Assembly: GCA_963817905.1 (NCBI GenBank)
Contig: CAWFPS010000002.1
Location: 744,001-808,000, forward strand
From: VRUE01 sp963817905
Lineage (GTDB): Bacteria; Actinomycetota; Thermoleophilia; Solirubrobacterales; 70-9
Length of the DNA: 64,000 nt
Reading direction: 5' to 3'
Shown here piece after piece: positions 24,127-34,233 of this stretch. Below the pieces are notes generated by a model. The model ran no database searches and was not told where the DNA came from. It worked only from the letters and a program-made list of their open reading frames with translations. A program made the translations under genes and the position numbers. Positions within the stretch are counted from its first letter, which is position 1, and each line of letters begins with the position of its first letter.

Positions 24127-25843
24127 GCGAAGCGATCGAAGGACTCGAAGCCGGTACGACCTACCACCTCCGCGCCGTCGCCACCAACGGGGAGGGGACC
24201 AGCTGGGGACCGGACCGCGCCTTCACCACCCCGGTGCCGCCGAGCGCGACCACCGAAGCCGCCACCGAAATCACCGAGCACGAGGCCACGCTGAAGGCCA
24301 AAGTCAACCCCAACGGCACCTCCACCACCTACCAGTTCGAATACGGCCCCACCACCGAATACGGCACCAAAGTCCCGCTCAGCCCCAAAGGCATCGGCGC
24401 GGGCAAAACGGCGGTCGAAGTCAAAGAGGCGGTCAAAGGGCTGGAAGGGGGGAGCACCTACCACTACCGGGTGGTTGCCACGAGCGCCGGCGGCACCAGC
24501 TACGGGCTTGACCAGGAACTGACCACCCCGGTGCTCGACCCCCCTGTCTTCGACTCCTCCTTCGGCTCCGAAGAACTCTCAGAACCCGCCGGCCTCGCCC
24601 TCGACCCCGAAGCCAACGTCTGGGTGGCCGACTACGGCAACGCCCTGATCCAGGGCTTTGACCCCGAAGGCGAATACCTCAACGACTTCGAATTCTTCGG
24701 CTTTTGTCCCACCGACGTCGCGGCCGACTCCGAAGGCGACATTTGGGCGAGCTTCCCCGAATTCGTTCCCATCCTGTTCGACCAAAAATCGGGCGAAATC
24801 CTCGACTCCGCCGGGGCGTCCTCCGGCGCCGGCCTCGCGGTCGACGCCGAAGACAACCTCTGGGTCGCAACGGAATCCGGCGTCATCCGGCAATACGACC
24901 CCGAAGGCAAACTCCTCGCCGAATTCGGCGAAGAAGGCGAAGAACCGGGCCAGTTCTCCTACCCGATGGGCATCGACGTCGACTCCGAAGGCGACGTCTG
25001 GGTCGCCGACACCGGCAACGATCGCATCCAAAAGCTCAGCCCCGAAGGGGAACCCCTCGCCGAATTCGGCGAAAAAGGCTCCAAAGCAGGCCAGCTCAGC
25101 GAACCGCTCGATGTCGACGTCGACGCCGAAGGCGACGTCTGGGTCACCGACGCCGCCAACAACCGCGTGCAGGGCTTTGACGGCGAAGGCGAATTCCTCA
25201 CCCAGTTCGGCGAAACGGGCTCGGGCAAAGGCCAGTTCGACTACCCCTGGGGGATCGAGGCCGACGGCGAAGGCAACGTCTGGGTCGCCGACTCCGCCAA
25301 CAGCCGCATCCAGAAGTGGTCCCCCCTCCACAAGCACCCCACGATCACGCCCGAAGCCGCCACCGGCCTCAGCCAGACCGAAGCGACCCTGAAAGCCTCG
25401 ATCAACCCCAACGGCAGCGAAACCAGCTACCAGTTCGAATACGGCACGAGCACCAAATACGGCACCGAAGTCCGGCCGGCCCCGAAGAAATCGGCGCGGG
25501 CTCCAAAGCCGTCCCGGTGAGCGAAGCGATCGAAGGACTCGAAGCCGGTACGACCTACCACCTCCGCGCCGTCGCCACCAACGGGGAGGGGACCAGCTGG
25601 GGACCGGACCGCGCCTTCACCACCCCGGTGCCGCCGAGCGCGACCACCGAAGCCGCCACCGAAATCACCGAGCACGAGGCCACGCTGAAGGCCAAAGTCA
25701 ACCCCAACGGCACCTCCACCACCTACCAGTTCGAATACGGCCCCACCACCGAATACGGCACCAAAGTCCCGCTCAGCCCCAAAGGCATCGGCGCGGGCAA
25801 AACGGCGGTCGAAGTCAAAGAGGCGGTCAAAGGGCTGGAAGAA
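23152..25843 (+). repeat. 1394-bp tandem duplication inside the Rhs gene
   Basis: 23152-24449 recurs at 24546-25843 with an offset of 1394 bases, nearly identical. Differences cluster at about 24072-24084 against 25466-25478, just before the frameshift point. The unit is one base short of 465 codons, so each copy shifts the frame. Confidence 0.95.
24123..25520 (+). pseudogene. Rhs toxin middle segment (fn3 plus second NHL propeller)
   Basis: This frame carries two fn3-like domains (VSEAIEGLEAGTTYHLRAVA, then EHEATLKAKVNPNG) and a second copy of the NHL propeller, then stops at 25520 after APKKSARAPKPSR, exactly where copy 1 stopped. It has no start signal of its own. It is the continuation of the 23071 gene after a -1 shift and is followed by a second -1 shift into the 25517 frame. 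Translation depends on frameshifting or on a sequencing correction. Confidence 0.6.
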
Positions 25844-28800
25844 GGCGTGGCCTACCACTATCGCGTTACGGCGACCAACCTTGCGGGGACCCAGGCCGGT
25901 GCTGATGAAACGCTGACAACGCTCGATCTGCCAGAGACGACGATCACCTCGCCGACCCCGAGCTACACCGCGCACGAAGAGTCGACGGTCGAATTCGAAT
26001 CCGACCAGCCCGGCTCGACCTTCAGGTGCGCGCTGGACGAAGGTGAAGAACCGACCAAAGCCTGCGAATCTCCCTACTCATTGCCAGAACACCTCGCTGA
26101 GGGCTCTCATACCTTCGTCGTGATGGCAGAAAACGAAGAAGAACTGAAAGATCCGACGCCTGCCAAGTGGGTCTTCAACCCGGCGAGCTACCCGAAAGCC
26201 CCTGAAACGAGCAAGCTCGTCTATCCCGAAGACGGCAAGATGACCGCCAGCTACTACACGTTGAAGGCTGAATGGGGCGAAGCGCCCGAAGGCGGTGGCG
26301 TCAGCGGTGTCGCCTTCCAAATGAAGTTCTCGCGGTGGGACTGGCCGACCTTCAGAACGGTTCCGGAGGAATGCGTGCTCGACGGCGAAGGCCAGGAAGT
26401 TTCATGGCCGTTGCCGGTGAGCGAAAACCCCGGCCACACCGAACCGGTCTTCCTCAAAGTCCGCGGCTGTCCCGTCTTCTCCGAAACCGGCTACCCCGAA
26501 GAAGAAATCCAGTTCCGCGCCGTCTTTGAGGGAGGCGAAAACGCCACTGGGGCGAGCGAGTCGGCGACGACCGAATTCGTCCGCAAAACCCAGGGAACGC
26601 GCGTATCTTCGGATGCCACCGAAACGATCGGCCCGGTCACGCTCGACCTGCTGACCGGGGCGTTCACGGTCTCTCGTACCGACGTCTCGATCCCAGTTCC
26701 AGGAACCGAAGCAAACCTTGAATTCACCCGCACCTACAACTCCAGCGAACCGGGCGGCCAGTCGAACTGGATGGGCTGGAGCTGGGAATCCTCGACACCC
26801 GTTGAATCCGAATACGAGGGAGAAGCCTGGCGGAGCCTCACAGAACACGTGGTCCCCGCCACCGAAGCCGTCTACGAAAAGGAATGCTGGGACGAAGAAG
26901 GCGAAATCACAAGCTGCGGAGAAGGGTGCGATCCCGAATTCTGCGAAGAATGGCTGGCCCAAGAAGCCCAGCCCGAAGAACGCTGGATGGAGCTCACCGA
27001 CAACGAAGGCGCCGGGATCGTCTTCGAAATCTCCGGCGAAAAATACATCTCGCCCGACTACGCAAAAGAACTGGAGCTGACGCGCGAAGACTCCGAACAC
27101 ATCGTTCTCGCGGACCCCAACGGGACACATACGACCTTCGTCAAGCACGGTAGCCAGACCTACGTCCCAGAAGGCATTTCCTTCCAGGCGTCCCCGGGCT
27201 CGGCACGCCTCGTCTACGAATACGTGACGCAGGCGGGCTGGCGCCTCTCTCGGATGATTGCTCCCGCGCCCCCCGGCGTCAGCTGCGGGGACTCGACGTC
27301 GATCGAAAAAGCGGGCTGTCGCACGCTCACCTTCGAATACCTACCGATGGAAGTCTGGGCGCCGAAATTCTCCTGGCAGAGCTGGGTGAAAAAGCTCGCC
27401 TCGATCCGCTATTACAACGCGAGCGGCAACAAAGAGACCTCGCAGGTGGTTGCCAAGTACAGCTACGACGAACACCAGCATCTGGTCGAAGAGTGGGACC
27501 CCCGCCTGGAGGGCCAAAAGGAGAAATACACCTACCACCCGGTGACGTACGGCAATCTGATGACCGCTCTTACTCCGCCCGGGGAGGAACCATGGGAACT
27601 CGACTACGAATACGGCTCACCGTCAAAGTTGAAGAGCGTCAGCAGGGCCAGCCTGATCGAAGAAGAACCGACCGCGACCACCGCGATTGCCTACGAAGTG
27701 CCGCTCAGCGGCGAAGACGCTCCCTACGATATGAGCCCCGAGGCTGTGGCCGAATGGGGCCAAAGCGACTACCCGGTCGACGCCACAGCAATCTTCCCAC
27801 CGACAGAGGTCCCCGGGGAAGAACCGAGTGACTACGACCAGGCCACCGTCCATTACATGGATCCCGATGGCTATGAGGTCAACACGGCCTCGGCGCAGCT
27901 TCCCGGGGCATCCGGACCCTCGATCGCCACCAGCGAAACCGATACCCGCGGCAACGTCGTGCGGGCGCTGGGAGCCCAGAGTCGCCTCGATGCCTTGCAA
28001 GCAGAAGACCCGGTTGCCCGTTCGCACGAGCTGGACAGCCACTCGGTCTACTCCTCCGACGGCACCGAACTGCTCGAATCATGGGGCCCCCTGCACGAGG
28101 TGCGCCTCGAAAGCGGCGAAACCGTCGAAGCCCGCGCCCACGCGACGACGGAATACGACAAAGGGGCCCCGGAACTCAAAGAAGGCGAAACGGCCCCCCG
28201 CCTGCCGACCAAGGAAACAGTTGCCGCTGTCGTGCCGGGCAAAGAAGAAGAACTCGACGCAAGCGTGACCGAGACCGAATACGACTGGACTCTGCGCAAG
28301 CCGACCGTCGAGATCGTCGACCCGGAAGGCCTCGACTTGCGCACCGAAACCATCTACGATGAAGCCACGGGCTTGGTGGTCGGCCAGCGGCTTCCCGGCG
28401 GTGAAGAAAGCGAAGACGCCCACACCACCAGGTTCAACTACTACTCGGTCGGCGCCAACTCCGGCGACTCCTCATGCGGCTACAAACCGGCGTCGCTCGC
28501 GCTCCTTCCCTGCAACACCAAGCCGGCCAAACAGCCGGGCACCGAAGGCCAGCCCGAACTCCTGGTCACCAAATACACCTCCTACAACCACCTCGGTGAG
28601 CCCACCGAAGTGATCGAAAGCCCGGGCGGCGGCGAATCGAGCCAGCGCAAGACGTTCACGACTTACGACGCCGTCGGGCGGCCAGTCACCAGCCGCCAGG
28701 AAGGCGAAGGCGAATCGCTTCCGACCACCAAGACGGTCTACGACCCGGTTACGGGCCAGCCGGTCCAGCGGCGCTTCGTCTGCGAATCCGAATGCTGGAG

Positions 28801-31444
28801 TGGGGAAATGAGCTACTCCTCATCCTTCGGCTCGCAGGGCACCGAAGACGGCCAGTTCGAAGTTCCGATTGGCATGGACCTCGATGCCGAGGGCAATCTC
28901 TGGGTAGCAGACGCGATCAACCGCAAGATCGAGCAGTTCGACGAAGATGGTAAATACGTAGGCTCGGTCGGCTCTTTCGGCGAAGAAGACGGCCAGTTCT
29001 TCTATCCCTCTGACGTGGCGATCAGCGCCGAGGGCAATCTCTGGGTGGTGGACATGTCCGAAGACCGCGTTCAGGAGTTGAGCCCCTCAGGCGAATTCCT
29101 GCGCAAATTCGGCGATGTCGGCTCTGGCAACGGGAAATTCTTAGATCCCCAGAGCATCGCGATCGATACCGCGAAAGGCCACATCTGGGTTGCCGACACC
29201 GACAACAGCCGCCTGCAAGAGTTCAACGAAGAAGGCGAATTCATCCGCAAAGTAGGCACCGAAGGCGCCGGCAAAGGGCAGTTGCAATACCCGACCGGGG
29301 TGGCGGTCGACGCAGAAGGCAACGTCTGGGTCGCCGACTGGGGCAACAACCGGGTCGTCGAGTTCTCCGAAACGGGCTCCTTCATCCAGCAGTTCGGCAG
29401 CGAAGGCGCCGGCGAAGGCCAGTTCGACGGGCCCGTGGCGATCGAGGTCGAGGCCACCTCCGGCAAGGTCTGGGTAGCCGATCAGGAAAACGATCGCATC
29501 CAGGAGTTCGACCCTGAAGGCGAATTCATTGAAGAATTCGGCTCGGCGGGTTCCGAAGAAGGCCAATTCGGCGTCTACGGGCCGAGGGGCCTTGCAAGCG
29601 ACGGCGAGGGCGACCTTTGGGTATCCGACCCCGCCAACACCCGCATTCAGCGCTGGGCAGCCGCTGTGTCTTTCGATGAGCGCGCCGTCACAACCACCTA
29701 CGACAAACTCGGTCGCCCAATCGAATACCAAGACGCCGACGAAAACATCTCGGGTGTCGCCTACGACTCATCGGGCCGACCCGTCGTCGCCTCCGACGGC
29801 AAGGGATATCAGTCGATCACCTACGACGAAGAATCCGGCGTCGCCACCAAACTCACCGATTCAGCTGCTGGCGTCTTCGCAGCCACCTACGACGCCGACG
29901 GCCAGATGACCGAACAGCTGTTGCCCAACGGCCTCGCCCAGCGGATCGAATACGACGAGGCGGGTGCCGCCGTCGGCTTGGCCTACGAAAAGAAGACCTA
30001 TTGCTCATCGTCCTGCACTTGGCTCGATTTCAGCCGCGAATACTCGATCGGCGGCCAAGTTCTGCGCCAGGAAAGCACGCTGTCCTCTCAGGAATACAAC
30101 TACGACAAGGCCGGCCGCCTTACCTTCGTCAAAGACACCGAAGGAGGCGAATGCACGACTCGCGCCTATGCCTTTGATGCAGATACCAACCGCACTTCGT
30201 TGACGACGAGGGAACCCAAAGATGGCGGTGGCTGCGACACCGAATCGAAAGGCGACGTTCAACAATACAAATACGATGACGCCGACCGCCTGATTGGCGA
30301 AGGGGTCGAATACGACAACCTGGGACGGATCACGAGCTTGCCATCGGCCTATTCAGGCGGGGGCAAACTCGAAACCGGCTACTACGTCAACGATCTGACG
30401 CATACGCAGAGCCAGGGCGGGGTGACCAATACCTACAACCTCGACGCTTCGCTGCGCCAGCGCGAACGCGTCCGCGAAGGCGGCGAAGAAGGGCCGGGAG
30501 CCGAAGAAGGCACCGCGATCTACCACTACGCCGGTGGCTCGGACTCGCCGGCCTGGACGGAGGAAGGGGAAGACTGGACCCGCAACATCAGCGCGCTCGG
30601 TGGCAGCCTGGGGGCAATCCAGACAAGCAGCGGCGAAGTCACCCTGCAGATCGCTGACATGCACGGCGACGTCGTCGCGACGGCAGACATTGACCCCGAA
30701 GCTACGAAACTGCTCGGCACGCAGCGCTTCGACGAGTACGGAAATCCCCTGCAGTCCGCCTCCCTATTCGGTGGAAGCGCTGAATACGGCTGGCTCGGAA
30801 GCAAGGCCCGGCGCACGCAGCTTCCCTCCGGTGTGATTCAGATGGGCGTGCGGAGCTACGTGCCTGCCTTGGGTCGCTTCCTTTCCCCAGATCCGATCGT
30901 AGGCGGCTCCGCCAACGCCTACGACTACGCGAACCAGGATCCAGTCAACAATTATGACCTTACTGGCGCATGCCCCGCCCTCAACACAAATTGCATACGA
31001 AAGCAAATTCAAGACGCCAAGCGCCGTGCTCGTCACCGAGCGGCAAAGCACCATTTGAGACGCCTCGCCCATTACAGAAGGGGCGCTCGCGCATCTGGGT
31101 TGCTTCCAAGTACCGGTGGCTTGGGGTCTGCGCTTGCCGGGGACGTGACGGAGCACGTCGCTCCGCTTGCTGGCAAGCTCGCCTCAACCGCGTTCGCTGG
31201 AGCGAGAGCCGCCGTCGAAAATGGAGTCAAGTCCAGGGCCGCCATAATACGAGCCGCCATGGGGGCGGCCCGGGCCACCGCCGACTGGTCGTGGGACCAC
31301 AGAGGGCAGATCTTGGCCTGCGCCAAAGGCGCTGCTGAAATTGGCGCCAAGCTGGCCCCCCTTGCAACGTCGCCGGTCCCAGGGTCGAGATTCGCGCTCG
31401 GTTTCTCGATGGCCGTTGGATGCGGGGCTGCACTTGCGGGATAG
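25517..31444 (+). CDS. Rhs/YD-repeat polymorphic toxin, main and C-terminal segment
   Basis: This long frame (about 1975 codons) opens with fn3 domains, a chitobiase-like module (TTITSPTPSYTAHEESTVEF), the DUF6531-type start of Rhs shells (GPVTLDLLTGAFTVSRTDVS), YD repeats, another block of NHL repeats (about 28800-29660) and more YD repeats. It ends at the Rhs core RSYVPALGRFLSPDP, AYDYANQDPVNNYDLTG. The variable tip after DLTG (about 160 residues to 31444) has a basic linker and Ala/Gly-rich hydrophobic helices, suggesting membrane action. Rhs shells enclose and deliver such tips. No immunity gene is recognisable right after it, perhaps because IS21 landed there. Confidence 0.85.
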   Translation: MSEAIEGLEAGTTYHLRAVATNGEGTSWGPDRAFTTPVPPSATTEAATEITEHEATLKAKVNPNGTSTTYQFEYGPTTEYGTKVPLSPKGIGAGKTAVEVKEAVKGLEEGVAYHYRVTATNLAGTQAGADETLTTLDLPETTITSPTPSYTAHEESTVEFESDQPGSTFRCALDEGEEPTKACESPYSLPEHLAEGSHTFVVMAENEEELKDPTPAKWVFNPASYPKAPETSKLVYPEDGKMTASYYTLKAEWGEAPEGGGVSGVAFQMKFSRWDWPTFRTVPEECVLDGEGQEVSWPLPVSENPGHTEPVFLKVRGCPVFSETGYPEEEIQFRAVFEGGENATGASESATTEFVRKTQGTRVSSDATETIGPVTLDLLTGAFTVSRTDVSIPVPGTEANLEFTRTYNSSEPGGQSNWMGWSWESSTPVESEYEGEAWRSLTEHVVPATEAVYEKECWDEEGEITSCGEGCDPEFCEEWLAQEAQPEERWMELTDNEGAGIVFEISGEKYISPDYAKELELTREDSEHIVLADPNGTHTTFVKHGSQTYVPEGISFQASPGSARLVYEYVTQAGWRLSRMIAPAPPGVSCGDSTSIEKAGCRTLTFEYLPMEVWAPKFSWQSWVKKLASIRYYNASGNKETSQVVAKYSYDEHQHLVEEWDPRLEGQKEKYTYHPVTYGNLMTALTPPGEEPWELDYEYGSPSKLKSVSRASLIEEEPTATTAIAYEVPLSGEDAPYDMSPEAVAEWGQSDYPVDATAIFPPTEVPGEEPSDYDQATVHYMDPDGYEVNTASAQLPGASGPSIATSETDTRGNVVRALGAQSRLDALQAEDPVARSHELDSHSVYSSDGTELLESWGPLHEVRLESGETVEARAHATTEYDKGAPELKEGETAPRLPTKETVAAVVPGKEEELDASVTETEYDWTLRKPTVEIVDPEGLDLRTETIYDEATGLVVGQRLPGGEESEDAHTTRFNYYSVGANSGDSSCGYKPASLALLPCNTKPAKQPGTEGQPELLVTKYTSYNHLGEPTEVIESPGGGESSQRKTFTTYDAVGRPVTSRQEGEGESLPTTKTVYDPVTGQPVQRRFVCESECWSGEMSYSSSFGSQGTEDGQFEVPIGMDLDAEGNLWVADAINRKIEQFDEDGKYVGSVGSFGEEDGQFFYPSDVAISAEGNLWVVDMSEDRVQELSPSGEFLRKFGDVGSGNGKFLDPQSIAIDTAKGHIWVADTDNSRLQEFNEEGEFIRKVGTEGAGKGQLQYPTGVAVDAEGNVWVADWGNNRVVEFSETGSFIQQFGSEGAGEGQFDGPVAIEVEATSGKVWVADQENDRIQEFDPEGEFIEEFGSAGSEEGQFGVYGPRGLASDGEGDLWVSDPANTRIQRWAAAVSFDERAVTTTYDKLGRPIEYQDADENISGVAYDSSGRPVVASDGKGYQSITYDEESGVATKLTDSAAGVFAATYDADGQMTEQLLPNGLAQRIEYDEAGAAVGLAYEKKTYCSSSCTWLDFSREYSIGGQVLRQESTLSSQEYNYDKAGRLTFVKDTEGGECTTRAYAFDADTNRTSLTTREPKDGGGCDTESKGDVQQYKYDDADRLIGEGVEYDNLGRITSLPSAYSGGGKLETGYYVNDLTHTQSQGGVTNTYNLDASLRQRERVREGGEEGPGAEEGTAIYHYAGGSDSPAWTEEGEDWTRNISALGGSLGAIQTSSGEVTLQIADMHGDVVATADIDPEATKLLGTQRFDEYGNPLQSASLFGGSAEYGWLGSKARRTQLPSGVIQMGVRSYVPALGRFLSPDPIVGGSANAYDYANQDPVNNYDLTGACPALNTNCIRKQIQDAKRRARHRAAKHHLRRLAHYRRGARASGLLPSTGGLGSALAGDVTEHVAPLAGKLASTAFAGARAAVENGVKSRAAIIRAAMGAARATADWSWDHRGQILACAKGAAEIGAKLAPLATSPVPGSRFALGFSMAVGCGAALAG

Positions 31445-31761
31445 GAAATGACACACATGCTCTGGAGGCATACATCGCGTGGGTGCCGACGTCACGTCGA
31501 TATCGACCCAGTGAACCACACGCCACATCGGTCACCTGATCACCCAAGGCGAGAGCGTTCAGTTGCATTTCCAAAAGCTTGTCGGAACGCTTGCCATGTA
31601 TGAGAACGGCAACCTGCACTGGCCCCAGAGCGGCGGCTTGAATTGGCCCCACCCGGTCATGGTTGACGTGTTGGTTTGATCATTGCGTATCGGTGTCTCA
31701 AGCGCGCCCGCGCGGAGCGAAGCCCGTAGGGCGGAGTGCAGCGCGGGCGCGTCGGCGAGTC

Positions 31762-32547
31762 TCACTTCTTGCCCTTCTCCCGCTGCGCCAGCCCGTGGCG
31801 AAAGCGCCAGGACTCCTCGCCGGTCTCGATGATGTGAGCCTTGTGGGTGAGGCGGTCCACGACAGCCTTTGCCAGGCGCGCGTCGGCGAAGACCTTGGTC
31901 CACTCGCCGAAGGGCAGGTTGGTGGTGACGATCAAAGAGCCGCGCTCGTGGCGCTCGGAGAGGACCTGGAAGATCAGCTCCGCGGCGCCGTCGGGCAACG
32001 CCAGGTAGCCGAGCTCGTCCAAGACCACCAACTCGGTCCGCGCGTAGCGGCCCACCACTCTGCCCAGCTCGCGCCGTGACTGGGCTTCCTGCAGCTCGTT
32101 GGCGAGTCCGGCGAGCGTGGTGAAGCGCACCCGCCGGCCCTGCCGGCAGGCGCAGGCCGCCAGCGCCGTGGCCAGGTGCGTCTTGCCGGTCCCCGATTCG
32201 CCGATCAAGATCACCGACTCGCGGTCGGAGATCCACGAGCCCTCGGCCAGGGCGGCGATCGTCGCCCGGGGGATCCGCGGGTTGTCTTCGAAGCGGAACT
32301 CCTCCAGGCTCTTCATTACCGGGAATCGCGCTTCCACCAGGCGCCTTCGCTCGCGCCGCTCGGCGCGCTCGGCGACCTCGGCCTCCAAGAGCGCCCCCAG
32401 GTAGGCGACCGCACTCTGCTGCTCGCGCGTTGCCTCTTCGGCCATTGCCTTGAAGCGGCGCTTGACCGTGGGCAGCTTCAGTTCGACGGCGTGGGCTTCG
32501 ATCAGCGCCTCCAGGGCTGCTGTGGACGCCTTCTTGGCGGCGCTCAC
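31762..32547 (-). CDS. istB: IS21 helper ATPase IstB
   Basis: A 261-residue AAA+ transposition helper with N-terminal LPTVKRRFKAMAEEATREQQ, Walker A LIGESGTGKTHLATAL, Walker B ELVVLDELGYLALPDGAAEL, sensor SLIVTTNLPFGEWTKVF and the terminal DRLTHKAHIIETGEESWRFR. It regulates target choice for IstA. GTG 32547 overlaps the istA stop (GTGA), so the two are translationally coupled. It appears intact. Confidence 0.95.
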   Translation of the reverse strand: MSAAKKASTAALEALIEAHAVELKLPTVKRRFKAMAEEATREQQSAVAYLGALLEAEVAERAERRERRRLVEARFPVMKSLEEFRFEDNPRIPRATIAALAEGSWISDRESVILIGESGTGKTHLATALAACACRQGRRVRFTTLAGLANELQEAQSRRELGRVVGRYARTELVVLDELGYLALPDGAAELIFQVLSERHERGSLIVTTNLPFGEWTKVFADARLAKAVVDRLTHKAHIIETGEESWRFRHGLAQREKGKK

Positions 32548-34073
32548 CGGGCCGCTCCCAGTAGCCGGTCGTAGTCGGCGAGATTCGGTGGCGCGCTCGC
32601 CGTCTTCGCCAGGCGCTCCTCCAGGTCGACGAGCGGGCTCGGCTCGGGCCGCTCGGCCTGGCGCGCCAGCACCGCAACCGCCCGCCCGTCGATGGCGCCG
32701 GCGGCAAGCGCACCGCGCACGGCCGGCTCGACCTTGGCGAGCCCCAGCTCCTCGCAGAGCAGCACGACGTCGACCATCTGGCGCGCCGCCTCGCTGGCCG
32801 TGGTGCGCTCCTCGATCGCTCGCCACAGCTCGTCGAAGCACTCCGGCCACTCGCCGCGCTCGCGCTCCTGGGCGAGCGCCACCGAGCCGGCCATGGCGCC
32901 CGGCTTGCGGGTGAGGATGCCCGCGTAGTGGGCGAGGCGGGCACGGACCTGGTGGCGGCCGCGCAGGCGCTCGTGGCAGGCCACCGTCTTGCCGGCGGCG
33001 AGGATCTCGATCTGCCTCGCCCCGACTCTCGCCTCCACGCGGCGGCCGAGTAGCTCGCAAGGGACCGAGTAGCGGTTCTGGCGCACCGTGACCATCGACT
33101 TGGAGTCCACGCGCACCGAGGCGATCTCGGTGGCGTCGAAGCGCTCGGCCGGAAGGCGGCGAAGGGCCGGCCGCTCGGCGGCGAGCGCCTCGCCGATCGT
33201 GACCTCGCGCCCGGCGATCCGCCTGCCCAGCCCCGCCTCACAGGCACCGCCCAGCAAAGCGTTCAGCTCCTCGAAGCTCTCGACCTCGGGCACCGGGACG
33301 AGGTTGCCCCGGCGAAAGCGCCCCACCTCGCCCTCCACGCCGCCCTTCTCATGAGCACCTTTCTCGCCGGGCTCGCAGAAGAAGGACTCATAGAGGTAGT
33401 GGGAGCGAAGCGCGACGAAGCGGTCCGATTCGACCCGTCGGCGCCCGCGCAGGATCTTGACCACGGCGGCTTTCAGGTTGTCGTAGCGGACTTTGGCCGG
33501 GATGCCTCCGAGGAAGGCGAAGGCGTTCGCGTGGCCCTCGAGGAAGGCCTGCTGGGTTTCGTGCGGGAAGGCCTCCACGTAGGCGGCGCCCGAGTACGAG
33601 AGGCGCATCAAAAACAGCTTCGCCTTGACCAGCTCCCCTCCCATCCACACCTTCGCCTCGCCCCAGTCGACCTCGGCCTCAGCGCCGGGGTCGTGTGCCT
33701 GGGGAACGTGGCCCTCGACACCCAGGCCGAGCTCTCTGCGCCGCCCCGCGACGTGCTCGCGCACGGTGCGCTCGGCGACCTTCACGCCCTGCTCGGTGAC
33801 GAGCCGCTCCCAGATGCGCTTGGCGGTGTGGCGCTGCTTGGGTGGCGCCTCGCGGTCGCCTTCAAGCCATTCGTCGATCAGGCCGTGGTAGGGCCCGAGG
33901 ACCGGCGATGGCCGGTCCACGGGCTTCTTGCGCGACGGCGGCAGCGGCGAGTCCAGGGCCTGTCGCACCGTCCTGCGATGCACGCGGTGGCGCCTTGCCA
34001 GCGCATGGATCGAGAGTTCCTCCCGATCATGGTCGCGGCGAATCTGCTCGAACAACTCCACTCTGGTTCCCAT
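32544..34073 (-). CDS. istA: IS21 transposase IstA
   Basis: A 509-residue DDE transposase. The N-terminal HTH (IHALARRHRVHRRTVRQAL) is followed by the catalytic core: Asp in EAEVDWGEAKVWM, Asp in AKVRYDNLKAAV, and Glu in KGGVEGEVGRFRRGNLVP. The C-terminal part has VRQNRYSVPCELLGRRVEARV, a standard IS21 segment. There are no internal stops, so the element may be active. Confidence 0.95.
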   Translation of the reverse strand: MGTRVELFEQIRRDHDREELSIHALARRHRVHRRTVRQALDSPLPPSRKKPVDRPSPVLGPYHGLIDEWLEGDREAPPKQRHTAKRIWERLVTEQGVKVAERTVREHVAGRRRELGLGVEGHVPQAHDPGAEAEVDWGEAKVWMGGELVKAKLFLMRLSYSGAAYVEAFPHETQQAFLEGHANAFAFLGGIPAKVRYDNLKAAVVKILRGRRRVESDRFVALRSHYLYESFFCEPGEKGAHEKGGVEGEVGRFRRGNLVPVPEVESFEELNALLGGACEAGLGRRIAGREVTIGEALAAERPALRRLPAERFDATEIASVRVDSKSMVTVRQNRYSVPCELLGRRVEARVGARQIEILAAGKTVACHERLRGRHQVRARLAHYAGILTRKPGAMAGSVALAQERERGEWPECFDELWRAIEERTTASEAARQMVDVVLLCEELGLAKVEPAVRGALAAGAIDGRAVAVLARQAERPEPSPLVDLEERLAKTASAPPNLADYDRLLGAAR

Positions 34074-34233
34074 CCCCTCGGCGACCTCCGTCTGCGGTTC
34101 TCAAAGAGCCGCAAGGCTTCGGTCGCGATCGGACGGGGTGGGGCCAAATGAGGCCGCCGCGGTGGGGCCAAATCAGACCGCCGTTCCCACATGTACGGCT
34201 CTCCGGGCGGCCGAGATGGGTATCCTTCAGCGA

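Larger units (their letters stand above)
31597..34191 (-). mobile_element. IS21-family insertion sequence
   Basis: Related ends starting TGT face inward. The left end (31597) has GAACGGC, then TGGCCCCA twice; the right end read on the minus strand from 34191 has the same order (GGGAACGGC, TTTGGCCCCACC twice). Inside are istA and istB. It lies about 150 bases after the Rhs tip. No clear target duplication was seen. Confidence 0.85.

Noticed and set aside
23185..25337. Long minus-strand frames rich in Phe, Val and Gly opposite the NHL repeats
   Set aside because: They occur identically in both repeat copies and mirror the GAA/GGC codon pattern of the real plus-strand protein.
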